Assembly (NCBI GenBank): GCA_943737045.1
Contig: CALSFV010000249.1
Span: 1 to 64,000 of the forward strand
Reading direction: 5' to 3'
Source: Parapristionchus giblindavisi
Taxonomy: Eukaryota > Nematoda > Chromadorea > Rhabditida > Diplogasteridae
Length of the DNA stretch: 64,000 nt
The notes under the pieces are model-generated. The model was not told the DNA's origin. It was given only the letters and a program-made list of their open reading frames with translations, and ran no database searches. A program made the translations under genes and the position numbers. Every line of letters starts with the position of its first letter. Within the stretch, counting starts at the first letter, position 1. Below are positions 18,484-30,501 of the stretch, piece by piece.

Positions 18484-18540
18484 AATTCCAATAGCACATA
18501 TGCATTCGCAGACGATGATGAACAGTGTCTCATACATACC
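18484..18540 (-). pseudogene. Fragment of a third receptor first exon
   Basis: The minus strand reads MYETLFIIVCECICAIGI, matching MTVYETLFIMVCECISTIGI of the intact receptor, then diverges into sequence shared with the region upstream of the other two copies. It is truncated by the 18576 MITE side, so it is a remnant of a further tandem duplication. Confidence 0.7.
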
Positions 18541-18575
18541 GCGCAGGCGAATATTCTACGTTTTTTGTGGTCATG

Positions 18576-18782
18576 CTCTGGTATTTTCAAACTAGTAGTT
18601 TACTTATATTCCCCACTAGCCGTAGACTTGCAAGTCTACGGCTAGTTGAGCGTAAGTTTACTAGAAGTGGTGTATATACTGTAATGCATTTCGTCAAATA
18701 TTCTTTCACTTCTAGTAAACTAACAGGAAACTGCTAGTCTGTGACGTCACGTAAGTAAACTACTAGTTTGGAAATAGCAGAG
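18576..18782. mobile_element. 207-bp MITE family, copy 4
   Basis: CTCTGGTATTTTC...GAAATAGCAGAG flanked by TG on both sides. Carries the TAGCCGTAGACTTGCAAGTC palindrome like the 8380 copy. Confidence 0.82.
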
Positions 18783-19001
18783 TGAGTAGTCGGGCAATGA
18801 GTGACATTGACAATGAGAATGTCAATGAGAAAAACAATAGGACACATTATTAGCTAACGTATTTATTTAGAAAAAAATTGCGTTTAAAGTGCCTGCATAC
18901 TTATTCTGGCACATAAATTATAATAATAGTATTAATTTATTTGCAATGACAATATTTTGTCAGACTATCGATGTATACCTATGGTCACAAAGAAAGCGAA
19001 C

Positions 19002-19283
19002 TATTGTGCGTATAAAATGTACTTGCATAAGAAAATGACAAATGGTGCTAACGAACGGAAGTCACAATCGAGAGGCGAGCGAGATGTAGCGTTCTACATC
19101 TCGCCCCGCCTCTCGATTGTCTCTCCGCTGCCTCTCTCTAACCCGGCTGACCTTCGCCGCGCGCTATATGATATATGGAAGAGATCGGCATAGTTTCTGA
19201 ACCATGCAAAACAAGAAAGTCTCTTGTGGGAGTGATTGGCTACTCTCGTACCAAATAAACAAGTGTATTTTATACGGTCAATA
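19002..19283. mobile_element. TATTGxCCGTATAAAATACACTTG MITE, copy 2
   Basis: TATTGTGCGTATAAAATGTA at the left and the inverse GTGTATTTTATACGGTCAATA-type end at the right. The middle contains a GCGAGATGTAGCG / CTACATCTCGC hairpin. Confidence 0.7.
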
Positions 19284-20008
19284 CCACGAATTGTTTTGCA
19301 CTAATAGTAAATATATGTTTGAGAAAAAATCTTGATTAAATCCATGTAACAACAAACTACTACACCACTGGCCAAAAGGACTTGAGATTGAAAAAGGTTA
19401 TGACGAAAAAAAAACCAAATGTCAATAACCTTTTGGCAAGTACTGCACATTACATACAAGAAGAAAGCCAATCCTCAGGGAGATACATCACTGAGGGAAC
19501 AAAACATGAATATGCTCGGCTTGTTAATGGCGTAATATAATACAAAAACATGTTAACAATGTCTCGAGAATATGACACAACAATACTGTCGTTGACTTTG
19601 CGTAACAAGAGGATACCACGGCGAGAATGATCGTATCTGAAGTATATCATAAAATAATGTAAATATTAATTTTAATGTTAATAATAATTCAATTTCTTTT
19701 TTTAAATTCGATTGCCTTTCTTGAAGCTTTTTTTTTTCAAAAATTTTCACCCCTGGAAGGTAATCTTTTCGGTTTGGTATTTTAGACGTTCATGGACACG
19801 GCACTGAACCATATAAGCATATTATTAAATCATGTTTTCAGACAAAGCATGACTCATCATTATTGTTATCATTATAATGATCTAAGGTTGTTTTTATATA
19901 TGATAAACTGATATCTCACAATAGATTTATGTGACAACCAAATCTGTAATTGTGATTCAAAAATTTTTTAAAAAATTACTAATACTTTATTCATATCAAG
20001 TGATAACA
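19284..20008. other. AT-rich spacer, nothing recognised
   Basis: Contains a short inverted repeat around 19372-19436 (TTGGCCAGTGG...AAAAGG / CCTTTTGGCAAG) but no supported exon. Confidence 0.35.
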
Positions 20009-20645
20009 CTAGATGAAGGGATGGCCATTCTTCAGTTCCTCCGTTGGTATCGACCACCATCTCGCCTCAATCTTCTTGAAGTCATCACGCCAACGAACAC
20101 GGGGTTGTCCTGAAGATTGACATTTGGCGTAGTTATATGGTATCCACATAGTGCATCTTCTAGCCCATCTTTCGGAATCTATGTCTCTTAAACGAATTGC
20201 CCATTTGCACTTTATTCTTAGCGCTTCATCGATCCAATCCCGCAAACAAGTCATTCTTCTGATCCTCTTCTTTGTCTATCATCGGTCTAATCTTGTGACG
20301 CCAAGCATTAGAGTTGGCTATTCGGGGGTTGCGGTCCCGCAATGGCCTTGACTCTTATTGCTAATGATTGCGGGCCCGCAGTGCGGTGTAAAATCATTGC
20401 GGGCCCGCAATGATTTCTGTTCTATCAAGTAAACGAGAGAGCGAAGGAAAGTGAAGAGAACAGAATAACGACCGATCACAAAAGTGGCCAGATACGAATA
20501 AAGTAGTCTTTGCGGGTATTGCGGGCCGCAATGATTTACAGAGCATTGCGGGCCCGCAATGCGTGTGCGTTATTGCCAACCCTACCAAGCATTCTTCGCT
20601 CCATCTTTCGTTGTACAATTCTCAATCTATCTTTGTCGCATTCTC
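20009..20645 (-). pseudogene. RTE-type LINE reverse-transcriptase C-terminal remnant, split by a hAT MITE
   Basis: Minus-strand reading from 20645: VQRKMERRMLG, then (after removing the MITE at 20309-20584) VTRLDR, two stops, RIRRMTCLRDWIDEA, SERWARRCTMWIPYN and RVRWRDDFKKI. QRxMERxMLG...RWxxxWxP...RxRWxDDxxK is the recognisable tail of RTE-like non-LTR retrotransposon ORF2. Two in-frame stops and loss of the upstream RT and endonuclease make it inactive. The MITE's 8-bp duplication (CCAAGCAT) comes from the LINE codons for MLG. Confidence 0.78.
20309..20584. mobile_element. hAT-type MITE with GGGCCC palindromes, copy 2
   Basis: TAGAGTTGGC...GCCAACCCTA ends flanked by an exact 8-bp CCAAGCAT duplication. 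It is 276 bp, a slightly deleted relative of 5487-5794. Confidence 0.93.
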
Positions 20646-20928
20646 AAATTATATTTAAAAAAATTACATTATATATATTTATATATATATATATATTCTT
20701 TAGTTTATCTTTATATATTAGTTTAGTTATTGAATAAGACATTTTAGGACTCTCATACAAAATACAAATGTGGCCGCAACGACCAAGCCTTTCAATGATC
20801 AATGATAGATCAATAAAATATAATAGGATGTTGTTTGTTTTATTAACCACGTAATAATTGTGATCGAAAAAACTTTATACAGCGATATTTGTGAACAACT
20901 TATAGCGAAATAAAATGAGTCTCGGGAA

Positions 20929-21150
20929 TTATCCCCATCCTCCTCTGCCGCGTTCATGAGATCCCCCTCTGCCGCCAAAACCGCCACGCTCACGAGATCC
21001 TCCTCTGCCACCCCATCCGCCTCCGCCGCGTCCTCCGCCCCATCCGCCTCGTTCACGAGATCCACCGCCTCTTCCCCACTGCGCTTCAACGACTGCTATT
21101 GACGCAAAAGCGAGAAGAACAATCATCAGGAGAAGTTTCACAGAGACCAT
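20929..21150 (-). CDS. Small secreted glycine-rich peptide
   Basis: Intronless 73-aa ORF starting MVSVKLLLMIVLLAFASIAV, a clear signal peptide with cleavage expected after VEAQ or nearby. The mature part is Trp/Gly/Arg-rich with SRERGGW, SRERGGF and SHERGRG repeats. It resembles nematode short Gly-rich secreted peptides (the class that includes the QWGYGG-type antimicrobial peptides), but that is resemblance only; a structural cuticle role is equally possible. I chose this Met because it is the one that begins the signal peptide. The stop is TAA, and AATAAA lies on the minus strand at about 20843-20838. Confidence 0.75.
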   Translation of the reverse strand: MVSVKLLLMIVLLAFASIAVVEAQWGRGGGSRERGGWGGGRGGGGWGGRGGSRERGGFGGRGGSHERGRGGWG

Positions 21151-21550
21151 CGTTGTTGGTGAACTTGACTTTTGATACGCACTGACTGATAAACAAGCGT
21201 TCTTCACTGCTAATATAGTGTGTGGGAGTGATTGTGCATTGGACGAATTCGACCTCTTTCTGTGCACTAGTTCGATGTCAAGATGGAGGTTGCGCAAAGA
21301 TCGCCAAAAGAGTGAGTGTAATGCCGTCCGGGCACAACAATTCAACGTCACACAGATACTTTTTTTGTTTTTTTCTATGGTGATGGGTACAAAGATGAGT
21401 TGATCAGTCAGTTGTTTTCTTCAAGAATTGTGAGTGCGTAACGCGAGAGAACCGCAAAAGGACTCTGTGCATAAAACCGCCGATTCCCCTTTGCAACCCA
21501 TCAACTATAGTGATATGGTGAACAGCAAGTGTGCGAGTTCACGGGTGGTT

Positions 21551-21926
21551 TATCGTACATGTAAAAATAATTGTATCATGAACGGTGTGAATGGATCTGA
21601 ACGGATCAGGCCGATAAAACGGGATTGTGAGCGAGCCGGCCATTTTCGTTATTTTTCTTATTAAATTGCTCCAATGAACCAAATTCGACCTATTTATTCA
21701 GCGTATAATCGGAACAATTTATTCATCGCGAAAATGATGATTTTTGTTAAATGGCAATATTTTGGCCTAATTTATTTAAATATAGTAGATTCGAAGGAAT
21801 GAAAAACAATGAAAAGAAAGAAAAATAACAAAAATAGCCGAATCATTCACAATCCCGTTTGATCTGCCTGATCCGTTCAGATCCATTCACACCGTTCATG
21901 ATACAATTATTTTTACATGTACGATA
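21551..21926. mobile_element. TATCGTACAT palindromic element, copy 2
   Basis: TATCGTACATGTAAAAATAA ... TTATTTTTACATGTACGATA inverted ends. The arms contain GTATCATGAACGGTGTGAAT and its inverse. Close relative of 39232-39701. Confidence 0.82.
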
Positions 21927-22090
21927 GAATGGATCGGAAATATTTATAAAATGCAGAAAATTTTCAACCCTGAAATTTTGTTACGTCACAAATTTACGAA
22001 CTATCTTTGGGCATTTTTTGGGCATCGCGACTGATATGGGGCAGGCGCAAAAGAACAACGACTTTTGATCACAGCATTACAGTTATAATA

Positions 22091-23017
22091 AGAGGCCGTT
22101 TGTGTAAGAGTCGGGCAAATCTGGGAGAGGGTTGGCACAGGCCAAAAATTTTAATACCCTCAAAACTTGTGTATAGGGGTTATCGACCCTGCTGATGAAG
22201 ATATTCATAGTCATTTTGGCCCCAGTGGTCCCGCAACGCCTGGGCGGGATTACGGTAACATCACGTTTTCAAGTCGTTCTCGGTCCATGGTTGAGATTGA
22301 GGTATGAAAATTGGGCTCCTGGGTCAGAATTCGATGGCGATGATGGCTGTCTACATCATTAGTTTTGAAAAGTTTTCAAAAGGTTGATTAGTGGAAATTT
22401 TGATGGACACGGATGCGGGCATAGCGAGTATGACAGTTCGAACCGGCGTGACGATATGATTCCAATGATGTATTATGAGCCCATACGTGCATTGCCATCT
22501 CAATATTGCCTCGATATAGTGAGCTGCAAAATCACGAGGAGTTGTCTGCGTCTCTCTATTCCGCGCGCTCTCTCGGCACTCTCTCATTTCGCCGCGCTCT
22601 CTCGAGAGTGCGAGAGAGCGCGCGGAATTGAGAGAGTCCTCTTGTTTACCTCTTTCGCATCCTCTCGTCACGCCGGTTCGAACTGTCATACTCGCTATGC
22701 CCGCATCCGTGTCCATCAAAATTTCCACTAATCAACCTTTTGAAAACTTTTCAAAACTAATGATGTAGACAGCCATCATCGTCATCGAATTCTGACCCAG
22801 GAGCCCAATTTTCATACCTCTAGCTCAACCATGGACCGAGAACGACTTGAAAACGTGATGTTACCGTAATCCGTCCGAGGCGTTGCGGGACCACTGGGGC
22901 CAAAATAACTATGCCCATCTTCATCAGCGGGGTCGATAACCCCTATACACAAGTTTTGAGGGTATTAAATTTTTTGGCCTGTGCCAACCTTTGTTCGACT
23001 CTTACACAAACGGCCTC
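22091..23017. mobile_element. 0.93-kb long inverted repeat element
   Basis: Starts GAGGCCGTTTGTGTAAGAGTC and ends with its inverse. The arms are about 370-380 bp and nearly identical out to the GGTTCGAACTGTCATACTCG region. The central spacer (about 190 bp) contains a second hairpin of GCGCGCTCTCTCG repeats. No transposase. A transcript would be a long double-stranded hairpin. Confidence 0.8.
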
Positions 23018-23364
23018 ATAATAATAACTTTATTATGCTGGTACGTAATGAACAATACATAGGACACATACAAGAAAAATGGTAAGATACATAATTTTCT
23101 ATGACACAACGGGGTAACATAAGTATAGTGGACATCGAAAAAGTTAATTTAATTGTAAGAAGAAAAACTAAATATAATTGATTTGTAGTTCTTCTTCTTA
23201 GTTGAAATAAATAACGTTTGAAACGGAGAGGTAACGGATAAACAACTTCCCTTTCAACAACAACACTGTGGCAAACATATTTCCGTTTGATTCTTCCCTC
23301 GTTCTTTGCACTAAACCCGTTCGTCTTTGTAGACCTCTCCTCGGTCTAACCGAGAGATTACGTC

Positions 23365-23436
23365 GGGGGTATAGCTCAGGGGTAGAGCGCTCGCTTTGCA
23401 TGCGAGAAGTCTGGGGTTCGATTCCCCATACCTCCA
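23365..23436 (+). tRNA. tRNA-Ala (anticodon TGC)
   Basis: All 72 bases match the gene at 10875. The downstream CTTTTGCACTTT block also resembles the other copy, so the duplication included flanking DNA. Confidence 0.97.
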
Positions 23437-24070
23437 TAAACTTTTGCACTTTCTACGAGAATCGTCAGAAAACAATCTAAAACCTCTGGCCAATCTAAAA
23501 TAATTCAATTGTTTTATTAAATTAGCATCAATCTGGAAGATTATGGGTGTATTCTTTGAAACACCTTTGCGGTGTACGATAAATAAATAAATAAATAAAA
23601 GAAAAATATTGTAAACTTCCTTCGCTTGAGTAATCTAGATCAACAAAAAACGGATTATGAAGTTCAAACAAAAAAGGCAAACTCTATTGAATAGTTTTGA
23701 AATGAACAGAAAATCTGCGAAAATTTCCGCAAGAAAACTTGAACACATTCTATTGCCACTTTTTTCTTTTGGTGATTTTGACACATTAATATTGACAAGC
23801 AGAGCTTTCAAGGAAGCATCATCCGCTCTGAACATGGTAAGAGTAAAGTATGAATGAAATGGAATCTTGCTGGTCCCGGTTTCGTTCACTCTACACATCC
23901 CCTGTTTACGTTTGTTGGTGCCAATTCAAGCGAAGCATTCAAGACATTTTTCGAAAGTATGTAGCACATTTATCAAAAAAAGCACTCCGTCTCCTAGCAG
24001 TGCCGCATATAGACAACTGCAGTCAAAACATTCAAGAAGGATGTCGGATAGTTTTCAGTTGTAGCCATCC
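23437..24070. other. Spacer upstream of the PAN-domain gene
   Basis: AT-rich with an AAATAAATAAATAAA run near 23580. Short open frames, but no splice-compatible coding exon recognised. It presumably contains the promoter of the gene starting at 24071. Confidence 0.35.
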
Positions 24071-26210
24071 ATGTTCGTCTATTCGGTAGTATTATTCTTC
24101 TCTGCCGAGGCAGTATCCTCACGTAGCGTCTATGTACCCACTAATGTAAGTATAATTTCTTTTGATTTCCGTTGCCTGAAGTTTTAAATATTAATTCCAG
24201 GTCAGCATGCCTTTTTCAACAACTTTACAATACACACCTAATGAATACGATAGGAGAGAATGTGAACGAGTCTGTGATAGTTACGGAATGGATTGTGATG
24301 CATACACATATAATAGTGGTACATGTTCATTTCTAAAAAAGGCGAATACTGCACAATGTTCCCTGATGAAACTTGTACAAATGAAGGTAAGGTCAAAAAA
24401 TTTAACGGGATAACTAATTTACACACAGTCTTGTCAATACACCCTTGCTGGAGCTAACGAATCCTGTCCAAATTGTTTTCCTCCAAATATTTCGGAAAAT
24501 TTGACAGCTATGTGCTCACCCGATCAATTGCTTTTATTCTCAACAAAGGTAACAAGCCACGAAAAATTTTTTTTAAGTTGCTTGTTAAAGGACTTCTACC
24601 ACCCTCGCTTCTCGAAAAATCAATTGAAATGCAATATAAGTGATTCAAAATGGTACTACCAATCATTCGCATTGTCTGATAACGTAGCAATTGGATGTGG
24701 AGATGCAAGCGGTTAGAATTCATTTCCTGATTTTACTACTTTGGTGGAACCACTTAGCAACACTTTGATCATATTTACCCTTTTCAACGAAAATTTGATC
24801 ATAGCTTCACTTTTAAACCAACCACAATCTTTCCTTACAGTTGTGAACATGTGCAGTATGTGTTCTTCTCTACCCGAGAAATTGGCTTGCGATTCACCCG
24901 CTGGGTGTACGGATCCAATTCTCTCTAGCAAACGATCAGTGTTCTTCCCATCAAAAGACACTACGGTAAAATCGTCAAACGTTCTCAAATGAACCGAGCT
25001 TTATTAACACGCGGTTTCTGTAAGAACGGAACAGTTAGGCAAAAAATCAAAATTGTTTCCCTACTACATGCCCAATATAATGACAATGGTTGGTACTCAC
25101 TGCTACAACTTTTGGCAACAACCATGCCCATGATATTTAGGTATGTAAAAGGAGCACTCAAAGCCTTTTTGAAGAATTGTGCCTAACAAATTTTCATCGG
25201 TTCTTAGAATAACTACGTGTTAAGGCCTGTAATAATTCGTTGACTTGCCCTGAAGGATATGTGATGAAATACGGATCAGAGATAGTATGGGGCCTAATGT
25301 GTGCCAAGGGTCGATACGCTACTAGTTATTATGATAACACTCCATTGCAGGCTGCAACATGCGTGCGTTATAGTTAGTTTTTATTTTGAAAGAATTATAA
25401 AAATTAATTTATTTTCTTAGGTACTTGCCCGAAGCTGGAAATTGTGCTTCCTCCTTATAATTTCACATCGCATCTGCCGAATGTAAATGTACAAATGGAT
25501 GAATATTCCGCGAAATGTCCAGAGGGCCAGCAATTACTCATGACCAGTACATTTCAAGTATTTGCACTCGAGTGTTTAGTGCGTCGAACAGAATGGCTTG
25601 GCTGAATTACGAAAATAAATGGAAAGCGGGACAACTCTCTTCCTTTACACACTCTTTCGCTTGTTCAATACTGCATTCCAGACGGAGAATATCGGTCATA
25701 CTATGCACAACTACTCAACGAGATATATTGCAATGGCTCGGAATGGGAGACGGTGGAAGTCCCACGACGACCACTTATAATGAATCAGGAAAACACGACA
25801 ATCGCGTGTTGGGAACTACTGCGTAATTTAATTACCCTAAAATATCGTTATTTGAATTCTTCGCTCGCTAATGGAAAAGAATGTTGAGATACATAGATCG
25901 ACGAGTATAAGATTTTTCCTTTAGAATTGACAACATTTTCAGCAAATACCATCACGAATTGCCCTGCTTTCGAAGTAAATCTGATTGATTCATGCCCGCC
26001 TAACGTTCAGTACTGCGAGGTTTAATTTTGCTTGCGAATTGTCTCAGGTTTTGTATAAATTTGAATCTTTATCACCAGGCGCCTCTGAGACTCTTCTGGT
26101 ACAATGAGAATAATCCAATCTCGAAGACTGAGTCTGTAATGATAGTGTGCAGAACAGGTCTCAAAAAGTATGTCAACCATGAAAGGTATGTTCGTGTCTT
26201 TTCCTTATAA
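24071..26210 (+). CDS. Secreted protein: PAN-like domain plus sushi-like four-Cys repeats (paralog 1)
   Basis: Ten exons in phase, 416 aa: 24071-24145, 24201-24386, 24429-24548, 24591-24711, 24841-24965, 25225-25372, 25421-25546, 25682-25822, 25943-26019, 26079-26210. Exon 1 is a signal peptide (MFVYSVVLFFSAEAVSS). Exon 2 is a PAN/apple-like fold (ECERVCDSYGMDCDAYTYN, GTCSFLKK, AQCSLMKLVQMK). Exons 3-10 hold roughly four repeats of pattern CP...(E/P)xxLL...LxC...W...C, similar to sushi/CCP modules. It is inferred to be an extracellular binding protein; the ligand is unknown. Paralogs at 47471-50059 and 57221-61026 share every intron position. The last repeat is incomplete here: the frame stops at TAA soon after YVNHER, whereas paralog 3 splices at this point into an extra exon. 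An alternative splice (GAAAG|GTATGT) is possible. Confidence 0.75.
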
Positions 26211-26795
26211 AATTAACCTGTGTAAAAAGTGGCTACTCTTCGCAAACAATGACAATTAAGACAGGGGCGAAATAACATTGGAGCGAAATGTTCTATGATT
26301 TTATTTTCATTTACCTAGTTCATTCCTTCTTCAATCTCACTCTCTCTCTGCTTTACGTACGATCTCGCATCACTCTCGATTACCTTTCCACTACATCAGC
26401 ACCTAACCTGCCTGTGTCTAGTTGATTATTTTGTTTCGCAGCGATTTATTCTTCAGAAAAAATAAAAATTCAGTGGAGCATTTTTTTTTCTAATTATAGA
26501 GGGCGATTACAGAAAAATAAAAATAAAATTATTGAAATGTAATCAAATATTCGCGAAGGGAATTCATGAATCCTATTAGTTAGATCGATATTTTTCTACA
26601 AATAATTTTTTTGGCATCTGAAATCGTTTAAAAAAATGTTCAGACTACTACTCGACGATTCTATTTTCTGTGATCCTAACTACAAAGGCTGGATGGAGGT
26701 GTCTACAGAGATGCCTATCACTCACGTGATCTGCGTTCAACTTATATTATAGACCGATGTATTATGATATGATACAGTCCCGCAGTATCGCCACC
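26211..26795. other. Spacer before the foldback element, nothing recognised
   Basis: AT-rich; no exon with matching splice sites and no clear inverted repeat. Confidence 0.35.
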
Positions 26796-28759
26796 TTAAG
26801 AGACCGGCTCGGTAAGACTCGAGCATTTTGACCCCCTGCCGGACATTCGCGAGGACTTTCGATTTGGCCCTCTATACTTTCATCATAGACACATACCGGG
26901 GTGAGACCGATGAAAGTTATAGTGAAAATGAGCTTAGGCTCAAACCCGGCTCAAATATGTCACATTAAGTAAAAAATTAAATAATTAATATCTTTTCAAT
27001 CGTAATAGCTAGGACTTTTATTTCTTTTTATTAGTGAATAACATGTCATGCACTCTTACAAACAGAGCTGAACAGTAATATCATATCGTTTTGAATATGT
27101 TTTTTCGTGTCTGATTTTCAGATTTTTTTCCTTCTATCCTCGATGAAGAGATAGCGCAAGAAATTTCATAGTGCATATTGTAGCCCTGACGATTAAATGG
27201 TGGTCGCATTCCTTTGGCCAGCCAGTTTGTCATAAGCCTCGAGAATTGCAACTGAATGTGAGATATGGGTAAATTGCAAAAATCGAAAATTAAATTTCTT
27301 GAAATTCGCAAGAGTATGATGTAGCTTTATTATGACATTTTACTCGTAGTGATGCTCGTACATAGGAAAAATATACAAATAGACTCGGACTACACTTTTA
27401 AAAAATTGAGAAAAATAATTTTTTTTTTTTCAACTCCCACATTCAGTCGACCGTCATTGCAAGTTTATTCATAGGGCGGATGGTGGCTGATGCATGTGTG
27501 TTTGCAGAAACGACTACAACGTGAAGAATCGTCGTTTCGCAGATCTCGAATTTATTTTTTTTGTTTATCAAACTTGAATATTTATATGTTTCTTCCATAT
27601 AAATCGGTTGGAAGGTGGCGTACTGCATCCAAAGCTGTACCATTTCTATCAGTAGGAGTATACGGTATTAAACTACCTTAATCGTCAGAAATCGCGAATT
27701 GATTTTTTTCAGTCGACCCATGATTCTCAACCATGACCCCGGGTTCATGGTTGAAAATGGTTGAGGTCGAAAAATTAATGATGATCCCAAACCAAATACT
27801 ATTTGGCATTATAACAACAGTGGGTCAACTTTTACTTTTATGGATACCATAACTCGAACTACCGTAATAGTAATGCACGCATCTGAATTTTCCGAGAATT
27901 TTACCACATTATTATATGATACGGTAGCTAGATTACGGTAGTTCGAGCTATGAAATCCAAAAAAATAAAAGTTGGCCCACTGTTGATATAATGCCAAATA
28001 GTATTTGGTCTGAGATCATCATGAATTTTTCGACCTCAGCCATTCTCAACCACGACCCGGGGTCATGGTTGAGAATCATGGGTCGACTGAAAAAAAAATA
28101 GTTCGCGATTAATGGCCATTGCGGTAGTGGAGTACAGAACACTCCTTCTGATAACAATGATACAGCTTTGGTTGCCGTATACCACTTTTCAACCGATTTA
28201 TATGAAAGAAACATGTACAGTGTAGCCTAAAAATCATCGGACACTTTTTAATTTTTTTATAACTGTTGATCCAGGAAAGCAATCAAGCTGATCTTTTCAG
28301 TCAATGTACAGAATTTATCAGGGAATATTACCATGATGTGGTGGTATAATTAAATTACTTCTTTATCGCGTAGTGATGACGCAATCGAAGTACACTTTTT
28401 TGAAAAATTTCAATTCTTTAGTGAAAAGTCCTGTTCTTCTGAAAAATTGTGAGAGTCGAGACACCCACTAGGGCTGCACAGTCAAGCAATCCGGAATGCC
28501 GATTTCAATTTGTAGCAGGGTCGCAACTTTAACCCCCAAAAATTTATAACTCAGCTTCTAGATGTGCTAACGACCCGTTCTAAGTGCTAAATTGATGCTA
28601 GTGGCGAGTAATGTTTATCCCCAGATTAGGTTAGTCATAGCTCGTCATTTGCCCTCAGGGCATAAAATAATTTTTTTGTATGGAGGACCGATTTTGAGAC
28701 CCTACCGTTCAGAGGGCAGGTCTTCTAAAATTATGGTTCCTGCGCAAGCAGCTTTGCAA

Positions 28760-30169
28760 TACAGTCGCGCCGGAAAGTCAGTGCCAACTTTTTGTTTTTG
28801 CTATATTTTTTTAACCAAGCGTGGTATGGGGCCGCTCTCGCGAGTTCTTATGGGAAATTTATCGAGGAATCCGGCCCTGATATTGCCGACTCATGAAAAT
28901 TTCTCATTATTGCGTAATGATGACGCAATCGAAGTCCACTTTTTTGAAAAATCATAACTCTTAGGAAAAATTTTTTCCAGCCTACCGTTCTTCTATAAGA
29001 TTGAGATCTACGCGTCGCCTACCCAGAAAATTTTTTTTAGGTTGCTGCGATTTTTTTCAACCGCAGCGGCCTTGCTGCAAAATGGCGGCTGCAAACTCAG
29101 ATCTCAGCTCCAAGACATGCTAGAGACTCGTTCTTGGGATCAAAATGATCCTTATGATGTCCCAAATAATCCCTGATAGTTTGGTTCTGATCGGACCCCA
29201 ATTGCCTTCAGTACACCAAAAAGTCACTTTTTCAGATGACCTCACTTTGAGGGCCTACAATTATGAGAGTGATTTTTCTAAAAATGTGGTTCTTGTGCTA
29301 AAATATGCCAAATCCATCCCAGAAGCCATCCTCACACTTTGGTGAAAACACCTTGCTTCGCATCTTCACGGCAAACGATAAGCGAGCATGCACTCGTTTC
29401 GGAGGCGCACGTCCAGGGGAGGGAGGGGCGCGCGCACTCACAGTGAGTGTGTGCGGGAAAGACTGATGTGGCACCGAGGGGCTGCAATATGGGTTCTCCC
29501 AAGCTTGCAGACGTATTCTATGATGGTTTCGGCACATTTTAGCACAAGAACCGAAATTTGAGAAAATCACTGTCATAATTGCATGCCCTCAAAGTGAGGT
29601 GATCTGAAAAAAGTGACTTTTTGGAGTACTTTATTTTGGCCTAGTGAATTTTTATAATTGAAAAGAATACATTTTACTACAAGAATTTTAAAAAAATAGA
29701 AAAATCAGTAGGACACCAAAACGTACACCAAAAAGTCACTTTTTTCAGATGACCTCACTTTGAGGGCATACAATTATGACAGTGATTTTTCTAAAATTTC
29801 GGTTCTTGAGCTAAAATGTGCCGAAACCATCATAGAATACGTCTGCAAGCTTGGGAGAACCCATCTTGCAGCCCCTCGGTGCCACATCAGTCTTTCCCGC
29901 ACGCACTTACTGTGCGCGCGAGATCTCAAACTTATAGAAGAATGGTAGGCTGGAAAAAATTTTTCCTAAGAGTTATGATTTTTCAAAAAAGTGGACTTCG
30001 ATTGCGTCATCATTACGCAATAATGACAAATTCTCATGCGTCGGCAATATCAGGGCCGGATTCCTCGATAAATTTCCCATAAGAACTCGCGAGAGCGTCC
30101 CCATACAACGCTTGGTTAAAAAATATAGCAAAAACAAAAAGTTGGCACTGACTTTCCGGCGCGACTGTA
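28760..30169. mobile_element. Second nested TA-type palindromic element
   Basis: Ends TACAGTCGCGCCGGAAAGTC and the inverse GACTTTCCGGCGCGACTGTA. Arms at 28895-29010 mirror 29935-30060. The middle (29140-29880) has three further related blocks containing CAGATGACCTCACTTTGAGG in both orientations. Confidence 0.75.
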
Positions 30170-30501
30170 TATCATATATTTTTTTCTTTATTTTGGTTTA
30201 CTTCAGATTCCTTTTAGACCCGTAGTTAAAGTTATGCTGAGGTCTACTCGGTTTCAGCGATCAAAGATCAAAATCCAAATATCAAAGATCGAAGTTCAGC
30301 AATAGTGTAAAAACTTTTGTGATCATCTCAAACTTGCATAAATGCTTTGCAAATAAGAGATTTCATCAATAGAGGCTCAGGGATGAGAGCAGTGAAAGAG
30401 AAATCACAAGGGCGCGCACCGAGTAGACATCAGTATAACTTTTGCTACGGGTCTGTAAGGAATCGGAACTAAACCAAAATAAGGGAAATAAATATATGAT
30501 A
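30170..30501. mobile_element. Small MITE inserted only in the right arm
   Basis: TATCATATATTTTTTTCTTT and the inverse AAATAAATATATGATA ends, with internal GTCTACTCGG/CCGAGTAGAC and ATTTTGGTTTA/AAACCAAAAT pairs. The left arm lacks it, so it arrived after the palindrome formed. Confidence 0.65.

Noticed and set aside
18213..18645. Overlapping frames of Asp-Asn, Met-Thr, Ser-Leu and Val-Ile repeats
   Set aside because: All come from the TGACAA hexamer array; the real coding signal nearby is the receptor first exon.
28592..28957. A 121-codon plus-strand frame inside the 5-kb foldback, considered as a transposase
   Set aside because: No transposase motifs, and the mirrored arm does not preserve the frame.
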